A DNA stretch of 64,000 bases from Stenotrophomonas sp. 24(2023) (GTDB taxonomy: Bacteria > Pseudomonadota > Gammaproteobacteria > Xanthomonadales > Xanthomonadaceae). The stretch's first letter is position 1. Each line of letters opens with the position of its first letter. The DNA is taken from NCBI RefSeq assembly GCF_030913365.1, contig NZ_CP133160.1:1364001-1428000 (forward strand). The letters run 5' to 3'. Position numbers and translations under genes: made by a program. The notes beneath the pieces were generated by a model. It searched no databases and was not told the DNA's origin. It was given only the letters and a program-made list of their open reading frames with translations. Below are positions 28,413-38,996 of this stretch, in pieces.

Positions 28413-29119
28413 CACAACCGCTCCACCACCGCACTGAAGCGGTAGCCCTCGCCGCGCAGGGTCTGCACCAGCACCTCGCCGCCGGTGGCGGCCTGTCCGA
28501 GCTTGCGCCGCAGGCGGCTGATGGCCAGGTCGATCGCGCGGTCCACGCTCTCGCTGTCATCCCCCCGGGTGAGCTGCATCAACTGCTCGCGATGCAGCAC
28601 CCGCCCAGCGCGCTCGGCCAACACCTGCAGCAACGTGAATTCACCGCGGCTCAGCGCCACGTCGTTGCCATCGGGTGCGATCAGCTGCCGCTGCGCGGGC
28701 AACAACCGCCAGCCGGCAAAGCGCAGCTCGACCACTTCCTGCACGCGCAGCTTGTCCTGCCGGCGCAGCAGCGCGCGCACGCGCGCCAGCAGTTCGCGCG
28801 GGTCGAACGGCTTGGCCAGGTAATCATCGGCGCCCATTTCCAGCCCGATCACCCGGTCGGGCGTGCTGCCCATCGCCGACAGCATCAGGATCGGAATGGC
28901 CCGCGCCTGCAGCCGGCGGCAGACCGACAGCCCATCTTCGCCGGGCATCATCCAGTCCAGGATGATCGCGTCGGGGCGCTCGGTCTGCAGCAGCTGGTCA
29001 AGCGCCACCGCGTCGGCCGCCAGGCGCACCTGGTAGCCCTGCAGTTCCAGGCAGTCGGCGATGGCATCACGGATGCTGGCATCGTCATCGACAACGATGA
29101 TGCGGGCAGGAGCAGTCAT
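28412..29119 (-). CDS. OmpR-family response regulator
   Basis: A 235-residue regulator with an N-terminal receiver (IIVVDDDASIRDAI, phospho-acceptor D55 in ILDWMMPGEDG, and AKPFDPREL). The C-terminal winged-helix DNA-binding domain has LSRGEFTLLQVLAERAGRVLHREQLMQL and SVDRAIDLAISRLRRKL. It precedes its kinase with a one-base overlap. It is divergent from the retropepsin-like gene, but targets cannot be deduced. Confidence 0.95.
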   Translation of the reverse strand: MTAPARIIVVDDDASIRDAIADCLELQGYQVRLAADAVALDQLLQTERPDAIILDWMMPGEDGLSVCRRLQARAIPILMLSAMGSTPDRVIGLEMGADDYLAKPFDPRELLARVRALLRRQDKLRVQEVVELRFAGWRLLPAQRQLIAPDGNDVALSRGEFTLLQVLAERAGRVLHREQLMQLTRGDDSESVDRAIDLAISRLRRKLGQAATGGEVLVQTLRGEGYRFSAVVERL

Positions 29120-29223
29120 GCGCTCAGTATCCCCGGGCTGTGTATCGGCACGGTATCAACCCGGACATCCGCGCGATACCGCTGCGCGCGTGAATGGCGG
29201 CTCCTTCCTGACGGCCCATCGCC

Positions 29224-30135
29224 ATGCCCCTGTTCGCCCTGCTTGCCGCCGCCCTGCCCACTACCGCGCCCGTCCATGCGCTGCCCCTGTGGATGCAGTC
29301 AAACCACCCCGCCATCGCTGTCACGCTGGAGGGGCGACCCGAACCACTGCGCTTCGTGGTCGACAGTGCGGCCGGTGCCACGCTGGTCGATGGGCGGGTG
29401 GCACGCCGCTACGGGCTGGAGGACACCACCGCACCGGTCAGCCAGGCGCAGGGCGCCAGCGCACAGGGCGCGGAACTGCGCCGCCTGCGCAGCACGCGCT
29501 GGCAGCTGGGCAGCCTGCAGTTCGAGGCCAGCGGCGTGCAGGCCGATCTGGGCAACCTGGCCAATGGCGATGCCCCGGCCATCGACGGCATCATCGGCAA
29601 CGACATCACCGCTCGCTGGGATACGCGCTGGGATTTCGCCGGCGGCACGCTGGCACTGTGGCAGCCCGGCACGCTGGGCAACGGCGCCGGCTGCCAGCCC
29701 AATGCACTGCCACACCGCGGGGAGGGCCTGCGCGATTTCGCCATCATCACCGTGCAGTTGGGCCAGCCGCAGGTACCGGCCATCGCGGTGGTCGATACCG
29801 GTGCCGCCCAGACCGTGCTCAACCTGGCCGCCGCCCGGGCGTTGGGCCTGCGCATCGATGGCAGCGACGCGCGGGTGCGGGTGCGTGCCAAGGGGACCGA
29901 GGGCCTGGGCGGCCAGCCGCAGCCGACCTGGCTGCATGACCTGCCCGTGCTGGCCAGCGCGGGATGGCAACACCCGGCCATGGAAGTACGCATCAGCGCG
30001 CTGTCGGTGTTCCGGGCCATCGGGCTGGAGGACCGGCCTGCGCTGATCCTGGGGGCCGATGCCCTGCGTGATGGGCAGGTCGACATCAGCGCCGGCGCCG
30101 AACGCATCTGCCTGCGGCGCCAGGCCGGGGGATGA
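29224..30135 (+). CDS. Retropepsin-like aspartic protease, two-lobed
   Basis: A 303-residue protein with a short, hydrophobic signal-like start (MPLFALLAAALPTTAPVHA). It contains two retropepsin-like repeats: VVDSAAGATLVDG with D47 and VVDTGAAQTVLN with D191. Each repeat has the downstream IIGND or LILGADAL element typical of the fold. The second has the full D-T-G-A motif, while in the first the Thr-Gly is replaced by Ser-Ala. Most bacterial members carry one motif and dimerise, so this is a fused pair with a degenerate lobe. The substrate is unknown. Divergent from the two-component pair. Confidence 0.82.
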   Translation: MPLFALLAAALPTTAPVHALPLWMQSNHPAIAVTLEGRPEPLRFVVDSAAGATLVDGRVARRYGLEDTTAPVSQAQGASAQGAELRRLRSTRWQLGSLQFEASGVQADLGNLANGDAPAIDGIIGNDITARWDTRWDFAGGTLALWQPGTLGNGAGCQPNALPHRGEGLRDFAIITVQLGQPQVPAIAVVDTGAAQTVLNLAAARALGLRIDGSDARVRVRAKGTEGLGGQPQPTWLHDLPVLASAGWQHPAMEVRISALSVFRAIGLEDRPALILGADALRDGQVDISAGAERICLRRQAGG

Positions 30136-30203
30136 CCTTCGGCCATGACGACGGCGCCGGGCCCGCGTAGGATCGGCGCCACGTCCTCCCGGGAGTCCCA
30201 CGC

Positions 30204-31364
30204 ATGCGCCGTGCTGTCCTGTTGTTGCTGACGCTGTTCCCGCTGGCCTGCCTGGCCGCGCAACGCCCTATCCCTTCCCCTGCGCAGATCGATGCCGAAG
30301 CCCGCCGGTTGATGCAGGCCGCGCAGGCCCGCGGCATGGCGCTGGCGGTCATCGACCGCGGCAGGGTGGTGCACGTGGCCGCCTATGGCGAACGCAACGC
30401 CGCCGGCGATCCCCTGCAGACCGACACGGTGATGTATGCCGCATCGCTGACCAAGATGGCGTTCGGGCATCTGGTCGCGCAGCTGGCGCAGGACAAGGTG
30501 ATCGGCCTGGATGCCTCCATCGCCGACGACCTGGCCAAGCCGCTGCCCGACTACGCGGCCGAACCGAAGAAGTACGCCGACTACACCGTGCTGGCCGACG
30601 ATGCACGCTGGCGGCAGCTGACCCCGCGCCTGCTGCTGAACCACGCCAGCGGCTTTGCCAACTTCGGGTTTCTCGAACCCGACGGCAAGCTGACGTTCCA
30701 CTTCGACCCGGGCAGCCGCTATGGCTACAGCGGCGAAGGGCTGATCCTGCTGCAGTTCGTGCTGGAACGCGGGCTGGGCCAGGACGTGGGTGCACTGATG
30801 CAGCAACGGGTGTTCGACCGCTTCGGCATGCCCCGTACCAGCATGATGTGGCGCGCGGATTTTGCCGGCAACCTGGCCGATGGCTGGACCCAGGACGGCA
30901 CGGCCGAACCGCACGATGAGCGCAGCCGCGTGCGTGCGGCCGGCTCGATGGATACCACCATCGCCGACATGGCCAACTTCGCTGCCGGCTATGTCAGCGG
31001 CAACGGCCTTTCAACGGCTGCGCGGCGTGACCTGGTGCGCCCGCAGCTGCCGATCACCACCGCCAGCCAGTTCCCCACGCTGCAGCCGGAACTGCCGGTG
31101 GCGCAGCGTCGCAAGGACCTGTCGGCCGGGCTGGGCGTGGTCACCTTCAGCGGGCCGCAGGGCGCCGGCTTCTACAAGGGCGGCCATGATGATGCGGTGG
31201 GCAACACGCTGGTGTGCATCGAACAGGGCCAGCGCTGCGTGGTGATCCTGGGCAACGATGTGCGGGCCGAGGCGACGTTCCCGGCGCTGGTGGCCTTCGT
31301 GCTGGGCGATACCGGCGTGCCGTGGACGTGGGAGTACGGGGCGAAGAAGGTGTTCGTGCGCTGA
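30204..31364 (+). CDS. Exported serine hydrolase, beta-lactamase/PBP-like
   Basis: A 386-residue protein with a signal peptide (MRRAVLLLLTLFPLACLA) and the class C beta-lactamase/esterase fold. The catalytic S81 and K84 lie in AASLTKMAF. The second motif is Y175-S-G instead of Tyr-x-Asn, and KGGHDD near the C-terminus fills the HxG/KTG position. Substitution of the Asn suggests an esterase or peptidase rather than a beta-lactamase. It lies just after the retropepsin gene on the same strand, with 68 nt between. Confidence 0.88.
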   Translation: MRRAVLLLLTLFPLACLAAQRPIPSPAQIDAEARRLMQAAQARGMALAVIDRGRVVHVAAYGERNAAGDPLQTDTVMYAASLTKMAFGHLVAQLAQDKVIGLDASIADDLAKPLPDYAAEPKKYADYTVLADDARWRQLTPRLLLNHASGFANFGFLEPDGKLTFHFDPGSRYGYSGEGLILLQFVLERGLGQDVGALMQQRVFDRFGMPRTSMMWRADFAGNLADGWTQDGTAEPHDERSRVRAAGSMDTTIADMANFAAGYVSGNGLSTAARRDLVRPQLPITTASQFPTLQPELPVAQRRKDLSAGLGVVTFSGPQGAGFYKGGHDDAVGNTLVCIEQGQRCVVILGNDVRAEATFPALVAFVLGDTGVPWTWEYGAKKVFVR

Positions 31365-31366
31365 GA

Positions 31367-31388
31367 TCCTCCCCGCAGGGCGTGGATC
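31367..31388 (-). repeat. Degenerate SMAG-type palindrome
   Basis: Minus-strand ATCCACGC-CCT-GCGGGG..., an imperfect stem-loop of the GTAG family between the serine hydrolase stop and the groEL terminator. Confidence 0.5.
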
Positions 31389-31412
31389 TGCCGGCGGGCG
31401 TAGAGCGGCCCA

Positions 31413-31443
31413 CAAAAAAACCCCGCCTTGCGGCGGGGTTTTC
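31413..31443. terminator. Bidirectional terminator, serine hydrolase and groEL
   Basis: AACCCCGCC and GGCGGGGTT form a perfect 9-bp stem with a TTGC loop. An A run before and a T run after the stem give T tracts on both strands, so it can end both convergent transcripts. Confidence 0.9.
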
Positions 31444-31467
31444 TGATTGCATCGGGAACGCGTGGAC

Positions 31468-33171
<1,704 letters not shown>

Positions 33172-33200
33172 TCAGGGGATGGAACAGGTCGCGCCGGGGC

Positions 33201-33488
33201 TCAGCCGATGACGGCGAGCACGTCGTCTTCGCGCAGGACCTTGTACTCGACGCCTTCGCTCTTGTACGAGCTGCCGGCGTACTGGCCGTAGATGACCTTG
33301 TCGCCGACCTTCAGCGACGGCGCACGCACGCTGCCGTTGTCCAGCGGCTTGCCCGGGCCGACGGCCACGACTTCACCCTTGGTGGACTTTTCCTTGGCCG
33401 AATCCGGAATGACGATGCCACCGGCGGAGATTTCGTCGGCTTCGATCGGCTTGACCACGACGCGGTCGTGCAGCGGCTTGATGCTCAT
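33201..33488 (-). CDS. groES: Co-chaperonin GroES (10 kDa)
   Basis: The 95-residue lid of the GroEL chamber: [19 protein letters not shown], the mobile loop with [14 protein letters not shown], and [18 protein letters not shown] C-terminal strands. First gene of the groESL operon, controlled by a sigma-32-type promoter and a CIRCE operator immediately upstream. Confidence 0.99.
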   Translation of the reverse strand: MSIKPLHDRVVVKPIEADEISAGGIVIPDSAKEKSTKGEVVAVGPGKPLDNGSVRAPSLKVGDKVIYGQYAGSSYKSEGVEYKVLREDDVLAVIG

Positions 33489-33534
33489 GTGAGACCTCTT
33501 AAGTTGTTGATTGGTCTGAAAAAGTCCGGCGATT

Positions 33535-33561
33535 TTAGCACTCCCCCCAGGGGACTGCCAG
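33535..33561 (-). promoter_or_regulatory. CIRCE operator (HrcA site) of groESL
   Basis: On the minus strand CTGGCAGTC-N9-GAGTGCTAA. The right half is the exact CIRCE consensus and the left half matches 6 of 9 bases. It lies 46 nt before groES, within the 5' leader, so HrcA repression of groESL is expected. Confidence 0.85.
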
Positions 33562-33601
33562 AACCGCACGTGAAGAAACCCGATGACTCGGGACGAAGCA
33601 G

Positions 33602-33629
33602 AGATGGAGACCACCCCGGACCTTTCAAG
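33602..33629 (-). promoter_or_regulatory. Sigma-32-type heat-shock promoter of groESL
   Basis: On the minus strand CTTGAAA (33623-33629) is followed after 13 bp by CTCCATCT (33602-33609), against the consensus CTTGAAA-N13-15-CCCCATnT. It lies upstream of the CIRCE element, so groESL seems to be under both RpoH and HrcA. Confidence 0.75.
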
Positions 33630-33756
33630 GGGCGCCTGCCGAAAATTTTTGGGTGACCCACGTCGCGGATCGGGCACGCGCTACCGGTCACTCGATAGCC
33701 CTGTCACATGGTTTGGGTAGATTCGGCCGGGAAACATCAATCACAAGGAGTGTTCG

Positions 33757-35550
33757 ATGCGACCGCAGTCCCCGATTGCCCTGGCCTGCCTGCTGGCCCT
33801 GGCCGCCAGCCCGGCCCGGGCCGATGTCTTCATCAACGAGCTGCATTACGACGACAGCACGCCCGCCGGCGACGTCGGCGAGGCCATCGAGGTCGTCGCC
33901 ACCGCCGGCGAGGACCTGACCGGCTACCGCCTGTACCTGTACAACGGCAGCACGCCGTCGGCCGCAACCGTCTATGCCAACACCGCGGTGCCGGCCGGCA
34001 CCGCCGCCGGCTGCGGCAGCGCCACCCTGGCCGTGGTCACCTACCCGACCAACGGCATCCAGAACGGCCCCAACGACGGCATCGCCCTGGTCGATGCCAG
34101 CGGCAAGGTCGTGCAGTTCCTGAGCTATGAAGGCGGCATCACCGCGGCCAACGGCCCGGCGGCGGGCATGACCAGCCAGAACATCCCGGTGGCCGAGACC
34201 AACAGCACCGCCCCGGGCACCTCGCTGCAGCTGACCGGCAGCGGCAGCCAGTACGCCCACTTCACCTGGGCCGAATCGGCCGCGCAGACCTTCGGCAGCT
34301 GCAACCACGGCCAGGCCTTCAACGGCGGCGGCGGCACCCCGGGCCCGAACACGCCGCCCTCGGTGTCCACCACCACCCCGGCGCAGGGCAGCAGCACCTT
34401 CCCGGCCGCCGGCGACCTGGAAGTGGTGTTCAGCGAAACGGTGAACCTGGCCAGCGGCGCGTTCGCGCTGAGCTGCGGCCAGTCCGGGGCCATCGCCCTG
34501 AGCCACCCGGCCAGCGGCCGCACGGTCAAGCTGTCCACCAACACGGCACTGGTGGCCGGCGAGGCCTGCCGCTTCGACATCCGCGCCGCGCGCATCACCG
34601 ATGCCGACGGCGCCCATCCGGCGGCCGATTCGCGCATCGCCTTCACCGTGGCCAGCAGCACCGGCAACCCGGACCCGGGTACCCCCGGCGGCCCGGCCGG
34701 CTACTACGCGCGGGTGAATACCTCCAGCCCCAGCCAGCTGCGCTGCTCGCTGCACGCCACCATCAAGGGCCACACGGTGTACCCGTACAGCGGCTCGGGC
34801 ACCAGCACCTGGACCATCCTGGAAATCGCCGATGAGGACCCGAACAACCCGAACCGGATCCTGGATGCCTACCGCAACCGCAGCTATGCCAAGGTCACCG
34901 ACCGCGCCGGCAGTGGCGGCGGCCTGAAGTACAACCGCGAGCACACCTGGCCCAACTCGCTGGGCTTTGCCAGCACCACCGGCGACAAGGGCCTGCCGTA
35001 TGCGCCCTACACCGACACCCACATGCTGTACCTGACCGATGCGCAGTGGAACGCCGACCGTGGCAACAAGCCGTTCGGCACCTGCGATGCCAGCTGTGGC
35101 GAGCGCGCCACCGAGGCCAACAACGGCCAGGGCGGCGGCAGCGGCGGCTACCCGGGCAACTCCAACTGGGTGCGCAGCCCGGATGGCAATGCCGGCACCT
35201 TCCAGGTATGGGGCCACCGAAAGGGCGACATGGCGCGTGCGGTGATGTACATGGCCATCCGCTATGAGGGCGGCAAGGATGCGGCCACCGGCCAGTCCGA
35301 GCCGGACCTGGAGCTGACCGACGACCGCAGCAAAATCGTCAAGACCAGCAGCTCGCCGGCCTACATGGGCCTGCTCTCGACCCTGATCGAATGGCACCTG
35401 GCCGACCCGCCGGATGCCACCGAACGCGCCCGCAACGACGTGGTCTACAGCTTCCAGGGCAACCGCAACCCGTTCATCGACCACCCGGAGTGGGCGACCC
35501 CGGCGCTGTTCACCTCCACCAAACCGGCCACCTGCCAGCTGGCGAACTGA
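33757..35550 (+). CDS. Secreted endonuclease I with lamin-tail and Ig-like domains
   Basis: A 597-residue exported protein. Signal peptide to about residue 22 (ALAASPARA), then a lamin-tail-type beta domain (DVFINELHYDDSTPAGD). A Big_5-like Ig domain lies at about 205-310 (TTPAQGSSTFPAAGDLEVVFSE). The C-terminal half is a ribonuclease/endonuclease I domain with KYNREHTWPNS, TDTHMLYLTD, WGHRKGDMARAVMYMA and RNPFIDHPEWA, which hold the His-metal active site. It probably degrades extracellular DNA or RNA. It is divergent from groESL. Confidence 0.9.
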   Translation: MRPQSPIALACLLALAASPARADVFINELHYDDSTPAGDVGEAIEVVATAGEDLTGYRLYLYNGSTPSAATVYANTAVPAGTAAGCGSATLAVVTYPTNGIQNGPNDGIALVDASGKVVQFLSYEGGITAANGPAAGMTSQNIPVAETNSTAPGTSLQLTGSGSQYAHFTWAESAAQTFGSCNHGQAFNGGGGTPGPNTPPSVSTTTPAQGSSTFPAAGDLEVVFSETVNLASGAFALSCGQSGAIALSHPASGRTVKLSTNTALVAGEACRFDIRAARITDADGAHPAADSRIAFTVASSTGNPDPGTPGGPAGYYARVNTSSPSQLRCSLHATIKGHTVYPYSGSGTSTWTILEIADEDPNNPNRILDAYRNRSYAKVTDRAGSGGGLKYNREHTWPNSLGFASTTGDKGLPYAPYTDTHMLYLTDAQWNADRGNKPFGTCDASCGERATEANNGQGGGSGGYPGNSNWVRSPDGNAGTFQVWGHRKGDMARAVMYMAIRYEGGKDAATGQSEPDLELTDDRSKIVKTSSSPAYMGLLSTLIEWHLADPPDATERARNDVVYSFQGNRNPFIDHPEWATPALFTSTKPATCQLAN

Positions 35551-35588
35551 ACCGGCCGGCGGCATCGATTTACGAAATGTTGTATCCC

Positions 35589-35615
35589 GCTGCCCGGCCC
35601 CTGTGGCCGGGCAGC
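35589..35615 (+). terminator. Strong hairpin between endonuclease gene and cutA
   Basis: GCTGCCCGGCC and GGCCGGGCAGC form a perfect 11-bp stem with CCTGT loop, without a T tract. TATACT (35621-35626), 8 nt before the cutA ATG, follows at once, so the hairpin may insulate a cutA promoter. Confidence 0.5.
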
Positions 35616-35634
35616 GGCCCTATACTCGGCGGTC

Positions 35635-35973
35635 ATGCCGACTGCCTCGCCCGTTCTGCTGCTGCTCACCACCTGCCCGGACCGGGCCAGTGCCGACCGC
35701 ATCGCGCACGCGCTGGTGGGCGAACAGCTGGCCGCCTGCGTGACGCGCCTTGAAGGCGCGCAGTCCACCTACCGCTGGCAGGGCGAGATCACCACCGACA
35801 CCGAGCTGCAGCTGCTGGTGAAAACCACGGCCGCGTGCGTCGATGACGCAATTGCCCGGATTGTCGAACTGCACCCGTATGAACTCCCCGAGTGCATCGC
35901 GGTCGAAACCCGGGCCGGACTGCCGGCCTATCTGGATTGGATCCGGGCACAGACCCGGGAGGACGCTGATTGA
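35635..35973 (+). CDS. cutA: Divalent-cation tolerance protein CutA
   Basis: A 112-residue trimeric cytosolic protein: LLLTTCPDRASADRIAHALV, QLAACVTRLEGAQSTYRWQGEI and HPYELPECIAVE are family landmarks. Its link to copper tolerance in E. coli was attributed to the neighbouring dsbD, and its own function is unsettled. Here too it directly precedes dsbD with stop and start overlapping by one base. TATACT ends 8 nt before the ATG and no ribosome-binding site is visible. Confidence 0.95.
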   Translation: MPTASPVLLLLTTCPDRASADRIAHALVGEQLAACVTRLEGAQSTYRWQGEITTDTELQLLVKTTAACVDDAIARIVELHPYELPECIAVETRAGLPAYLDWIRAQTREDAD

Positions 35974-38330
35974 TGACGCTGTTTCGTCGTGCCGCCCTGT
36001 TGGGCGCGTTGTACCTGCTCGCCCTGCCCGCCTGGGCGGTCAGCGAGAAAGACCTGCTGCCGGTGGACCAGGCCTTCGCGCTGACCACCAAGGCCACCGC
36101 CCGTGACCAGGTGCAGCTGGATTTCAGGATCGCCCCCGGCTATTACCTCTACCGGCACCGCACCAGCGTCAAGGCCGATCCGGCCTTCAATGCCGGCACG
36201 CTGCAGATGCCGGCCGGCGACAAGCACCACGACGATTTCTTCGGCGAGGTGGAAACCTACCGGCAGCGCCTGCAGGCCACCCTGCCCGGCGCGCCGACCG
36301 ACGCGGCCGGTACCATCAGCCTGGAAGTGCATTACCAGGGCTGCGCCGATGCCGGCGTCTGCTACCCGCCGCAGAAGCGCGTGGTGCAGGTAACCCTGCC
36401 CGGCGGTGATGCGACGGCCAGCGCCCCGCTGGCCGCGGACAAGGGCACGCCGTTCCGCAACCCGCTGGCCGGCGCTGGCAGCAGTGGCGGCCTGCGCCTG
36501 CCGGGCACGGCCAGCACCGCGCAGGCCCTGCCGCTGCCGGCCGAGCAGGCGTTCGGCTTCGATGCCATCGCCACCGACGGCAACACCCTGCTGCTGCGTT
36601 TCAGCCCTGCACCGGGCTATTACCTGTACCGCGACCGCACCTCGCTGAAGCTGGAAAACGCCGCCGGCGTGAAGCCGGCCGCGCTGCGCTGGCCGGCCGC
36701 GCAGTCGCACCGCGACGAGCACTTCGGCGATGTGGCGGTGTACTTCAACCAGGTGGAAGTGCCGCTGCCGCTCAACCGCAGCCGTGCCGAAGCCACTGAC
36801 GGCACCCTGGTGGTGACCTTCCAGGGCTGCCAGACCGATGGCATCTGCTACCCGCCGATGACCCGGCGGGTGAAGCTGGCCATCCCGGCGGGCGACACCC
36901 GCACCAAGGCCGCCGGGGAAGCTCCCAGCAGCGCCGTCATCGCCACGGCGCAGGCGGTGGATGTGCCGGGCAACCGCGCGGGTACCGACGGGGCGCCGCT
37001 GCGCCTGCTGCCCACCGTGCCCAATGCCGCGGCGGCCGACGCCGCGCCCATCGGCAGCGCCGATGCACGCAGCGACAACGCCCTGCGCACCCGGGCACCG
37101 GCCAGCACGCCTGATCCGGAACGCTCGTTCCTGTGGGTGCTGATGCTGGCCCTGGCAGGCGGGCTGGTACTGAACCTGATGCCCTGCGTGCTGCCGATCC
37201 TGTCGCTGAAGGTGCTCAGCGTGGCGCAGAGCGGCGAGAGCGCCGAACGCGCCCGCAGCCACGCCCTGTGGTACACGCTGGGCGTGCTGGTGGCCTTCGC
37301 GGTGGTGGGCGCGCTGATGGTCGGCCTGCGCATGCTCGGCCAGGCGGTGGGCATCGGCTTCCAGCTGCAGCACCCCGGCGTGGTGGTTGCGCTGGCCTTT
37401 GTGATGTTCGCCGTGGGCCTGAGCCTGTCCGGCGTGTTCACCCTGGGCGGTGGGCTGGGCAACCTGGGCCAGTCGCTGGCCAACCGCAGCGGGCCGCTGG
37501 GCGATTTCTTCACCGGCGCCCTGGCCTGCGTGGTCGGCAGCGCCTGCGTCGGCCCGTTCATGGGCGGCGCGGTGGCCTATGCGTTCATCGCCCCGCCGTT
37601 CAAGGCGATGCTGGTGTTCCTGTTCCTCGGCCTGGGCCTGGCGCTGCCGTTCCTGCTGATCGGCTTCGTGCCGGCGCTGGCACGCCGCCTGCCCAAGCCC
37701 GGCCCGTGGATGGAAACGCTGAAGAACGTGCTGGCCTTCCCCATGTACGCCACCGCGCTGTGGCTGCTGTGGGTGCTGGGCAAGCAGCGCGGTGTGGATG
37801 GCATGGCGCTGGCCCTGTTCGGCCTGCTGCTGCTGGCACTGGGCCTGTGGCTGTACGAGCGCAGCCGCTGGCGCAGCCGCCAGGCAGCCAGCCTGCTGGG
37901 CGTGCTGCTGGCGTTGTCGGCCGCGGTGCCGGCCTGGATGGTCACCCGCATGGACCCGCCGGCACGTGCCGCGCAGCCGGTCAGCGAGAACGTGGTGGAG
38001 TATTCGCCGGAACTGCTCGGCCGCCTGCGCGCGGACAACCGGGTGGTGTTCGTCAACATGACCGCCGACTGGTGCGTGAGCTGCAAGGCCAACGAACGCG
38101 CCGTGCTCGGGCGCAAGGAATTCAAGGACCTGATCAAGCGCACCAACGCGGTGTACATGCGCGGTGACTACACCAATGTCGACCCGGTGATCACCGCCTT
38201 CCTGGACGAGCACAAGGCCGTGGGCGTGCCGCTGTACGTGGTGTACGGCCCCGGCGCACCGCCGACCGTGCTGCCGACCGTGCTGACCCAGGCACTGGTC
38301 GAAGAAGCGCTGCTGCGCACCGCCCGGTGA
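35973..38330 (+). CDS. dsbD: Thiol:disulfide interchange protein DsbD with duplicated N-domain
   Basis: A 785-residue inner-membrane reductase passing electrons from cytosolic thioredoxin to periplasmic DsbC-like and cytochrome-maturation proteins. After the signal peptide come two DsbD-alpha domains instead of one: GYYLYRHRTSV with C124/C130 and GYYLYRDRTSL with C286/C292. An eight-helix membrane domain has C405 (NLMPCVLPI) and C525 (GSACVGPFMGG). A C-terminal thioredoxin domain carries WCVSC at C701/C704. ATG overlaps the cutA stop; the thioredoxin-like gene downstream overlaps by 4 nt. Confidence 0.96.
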   Translation: MTLFRRAALLGALYLLALPAWAVSEKDLLPVDQAFALTTKATARDQVQLDFRIAPGYYLYRHRTSVKADPAFNAGTLQMPAGDKHHDDFFGEVETYRQRLQATLPGAPTDAAGTISLEVHYQGCADAGVCYPPQKRVVQVTLPGGDATASAPLAADKGTPFRNPLAGAGSSGGLRLPGTASTAQALPLPAEQAFGFDAIATDGNTLLLRFSPAPGYYLYRDRTSLKLENAAGVKPAALRWPAAQSHRDEHFGDVAVYFNQVEVPLPLNRSRAEATDGTLVVTFQGCQTDGICYPPMTRRVKLAIPAGDTRTKAAGEAPSSAVIATAQAVDVPGNRAGTDGAPLRLLPTVPNAAAADAAPIGSADARSDNALRTRAPASTPDPERSFLWVLMLALAGGLVLNLMPCVLPILSLKVLSVAQSGESAERARSHALWYTLGVLVAFAVVGALMVGLRMLGQAVGIGFQLQHPGVVVALAFVMFAVGLSLSGVFTLGGGLGNLGQSLANRSGPLGDFFTGALACVVGSACVGPFMGGAVAYAFIAPPFKAMLVFLFLGLGLALPFLLIGFVPALARRLPKPGPWMETLKNVLAFPMYATALWLLWVLGKQRGVDGMALALFGLLLLALGLWLYERSRWRSRQAASLLGVLLALSAAVPAWMVTRMDPPARAAQPVSENVVEYSPELLGRLRADNRVVFVNMTADWCVSCKANERAVLGRKEFKDLIKRTNAVYMRGDYTNVDPVITAFLDEHKAVGVPLYVVYGPGAPPTVLPTVLTQALVEEALLRTAR

Positions 38331-38887
38331 ACTGGCGCCGGCCCGCACTGCTGTGGACAGCGGTGCTGGCCGGTGGCCTGGGCCTGTGGGCGGGCCACCG
38401 CCTGAGTGCCCCGGCCATCCCCCCTGCGGCCGCGCCCGCCGCGCGCGCGGCGGTGGCGCCCCTGCAGCCCGGCGACGCCCTGCCCGCCCTGGTGCTGCCG
38501 CAGTTGGACGGACCGCCGCTGGACCTGCGCCAGCACGCCCGCGGGCGGCCCCTGCTGGTGAATGTATGGGCCAGCTGGTGCGCCCCCTGCGTGGAGGAAA
38601 TGCCTGAACTGGCCCGCTTCGCCCAGGCCCAGGGCCCGGCCGGCGTGCAGGTGCTGGGGCTGGCGCTGGACACGCCCGAGGGTGTGCGCGATTTCCTGCA
38701 ACAGGTGCCGGTGGACTACCCCATCGTGCTGGAAACGCCCGGCCCGGCCGATGCCAGCGTGCAGTTGGGCAACCGGCAGGGGCTGCTGCCCTACACGGCC
38801 CTGTTCGATGCCCAGGGCCGCCTGCTGAAGACCCGGCTGGGGCCCTTCGCCCACGGCGAGATCGAAGCCTGGGCAAGCGCGCCCTGA
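38327..38887 (+). CDS. TlpA-family thiol:disulfide reductase
   Basis: A 186-residue membrane-anchored thioredoxin-like protein. The N-terminal hydrophobic helix (about 8-22) is an uncleaved anchor or signal. The redox motif is WASWCAPC (C85, C88), followed by FLQQVPVDYPIVLE and LPYTALFD. It is probably a periplasmic electron acceptor from DsbD, used in cytochrome c maturation or disulfide reduction. It starts with GTG, overlapping the dsbD stop in GTGA, so translation is coupled. Confidence 0.92.
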   Translation: MNWRRPALLWTAVLAGGLGLWAGHRLSAPAIPPAAAPAARAAVAPLQPGDALPALVLPQLDGPPLDLRQHARGRPLLVNVWASWCAPCVEEMPELARFAQAQGPAGVQVLGLALDTPEGVRDFLQQVPVDYPIVLETPGPADASVQLGNRQGLLPYTALFDAQGRLLKTRLGPFAHGEIEAWASAP

Positions 38888-38903
38888 GCACCCGCGCCCG
38901 CAG

Positions 38904-38951
38904 TTGACCGCCCTGCCCGGGCCCCGCAGAATTCGCGATCAATTCTCATTT
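38904..38951 (+). promoter_or_regulatory. Promoter with Fur-like box before the PepSY reductase gene
   Basis: TTGACC (38904-38909) and CAGAAT (38927-38932) with the ideal 17-bp spacer. Covering the expected transcription start is GATCAATTCTCATTT (38937-38951), whose complement AATGAGAAT is a good Fur half-site. Repression by Fur-Fe2+ would fit the proposed iron-related role of the next gene. Confidence 0.6.
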
Positions 38952-38996
38952 GCTGTTGCGCACGGAGACGGGCGGCAGCGCGCCGGTTGCCTTCCG

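Noticed and set aside
30204..31364. True class C beta-lactamase
   Set aside because: The Tyr-x-Asn motif is Tyr-Ser-Gly and no KTG is seen; the general serine hydrolase label is safer.
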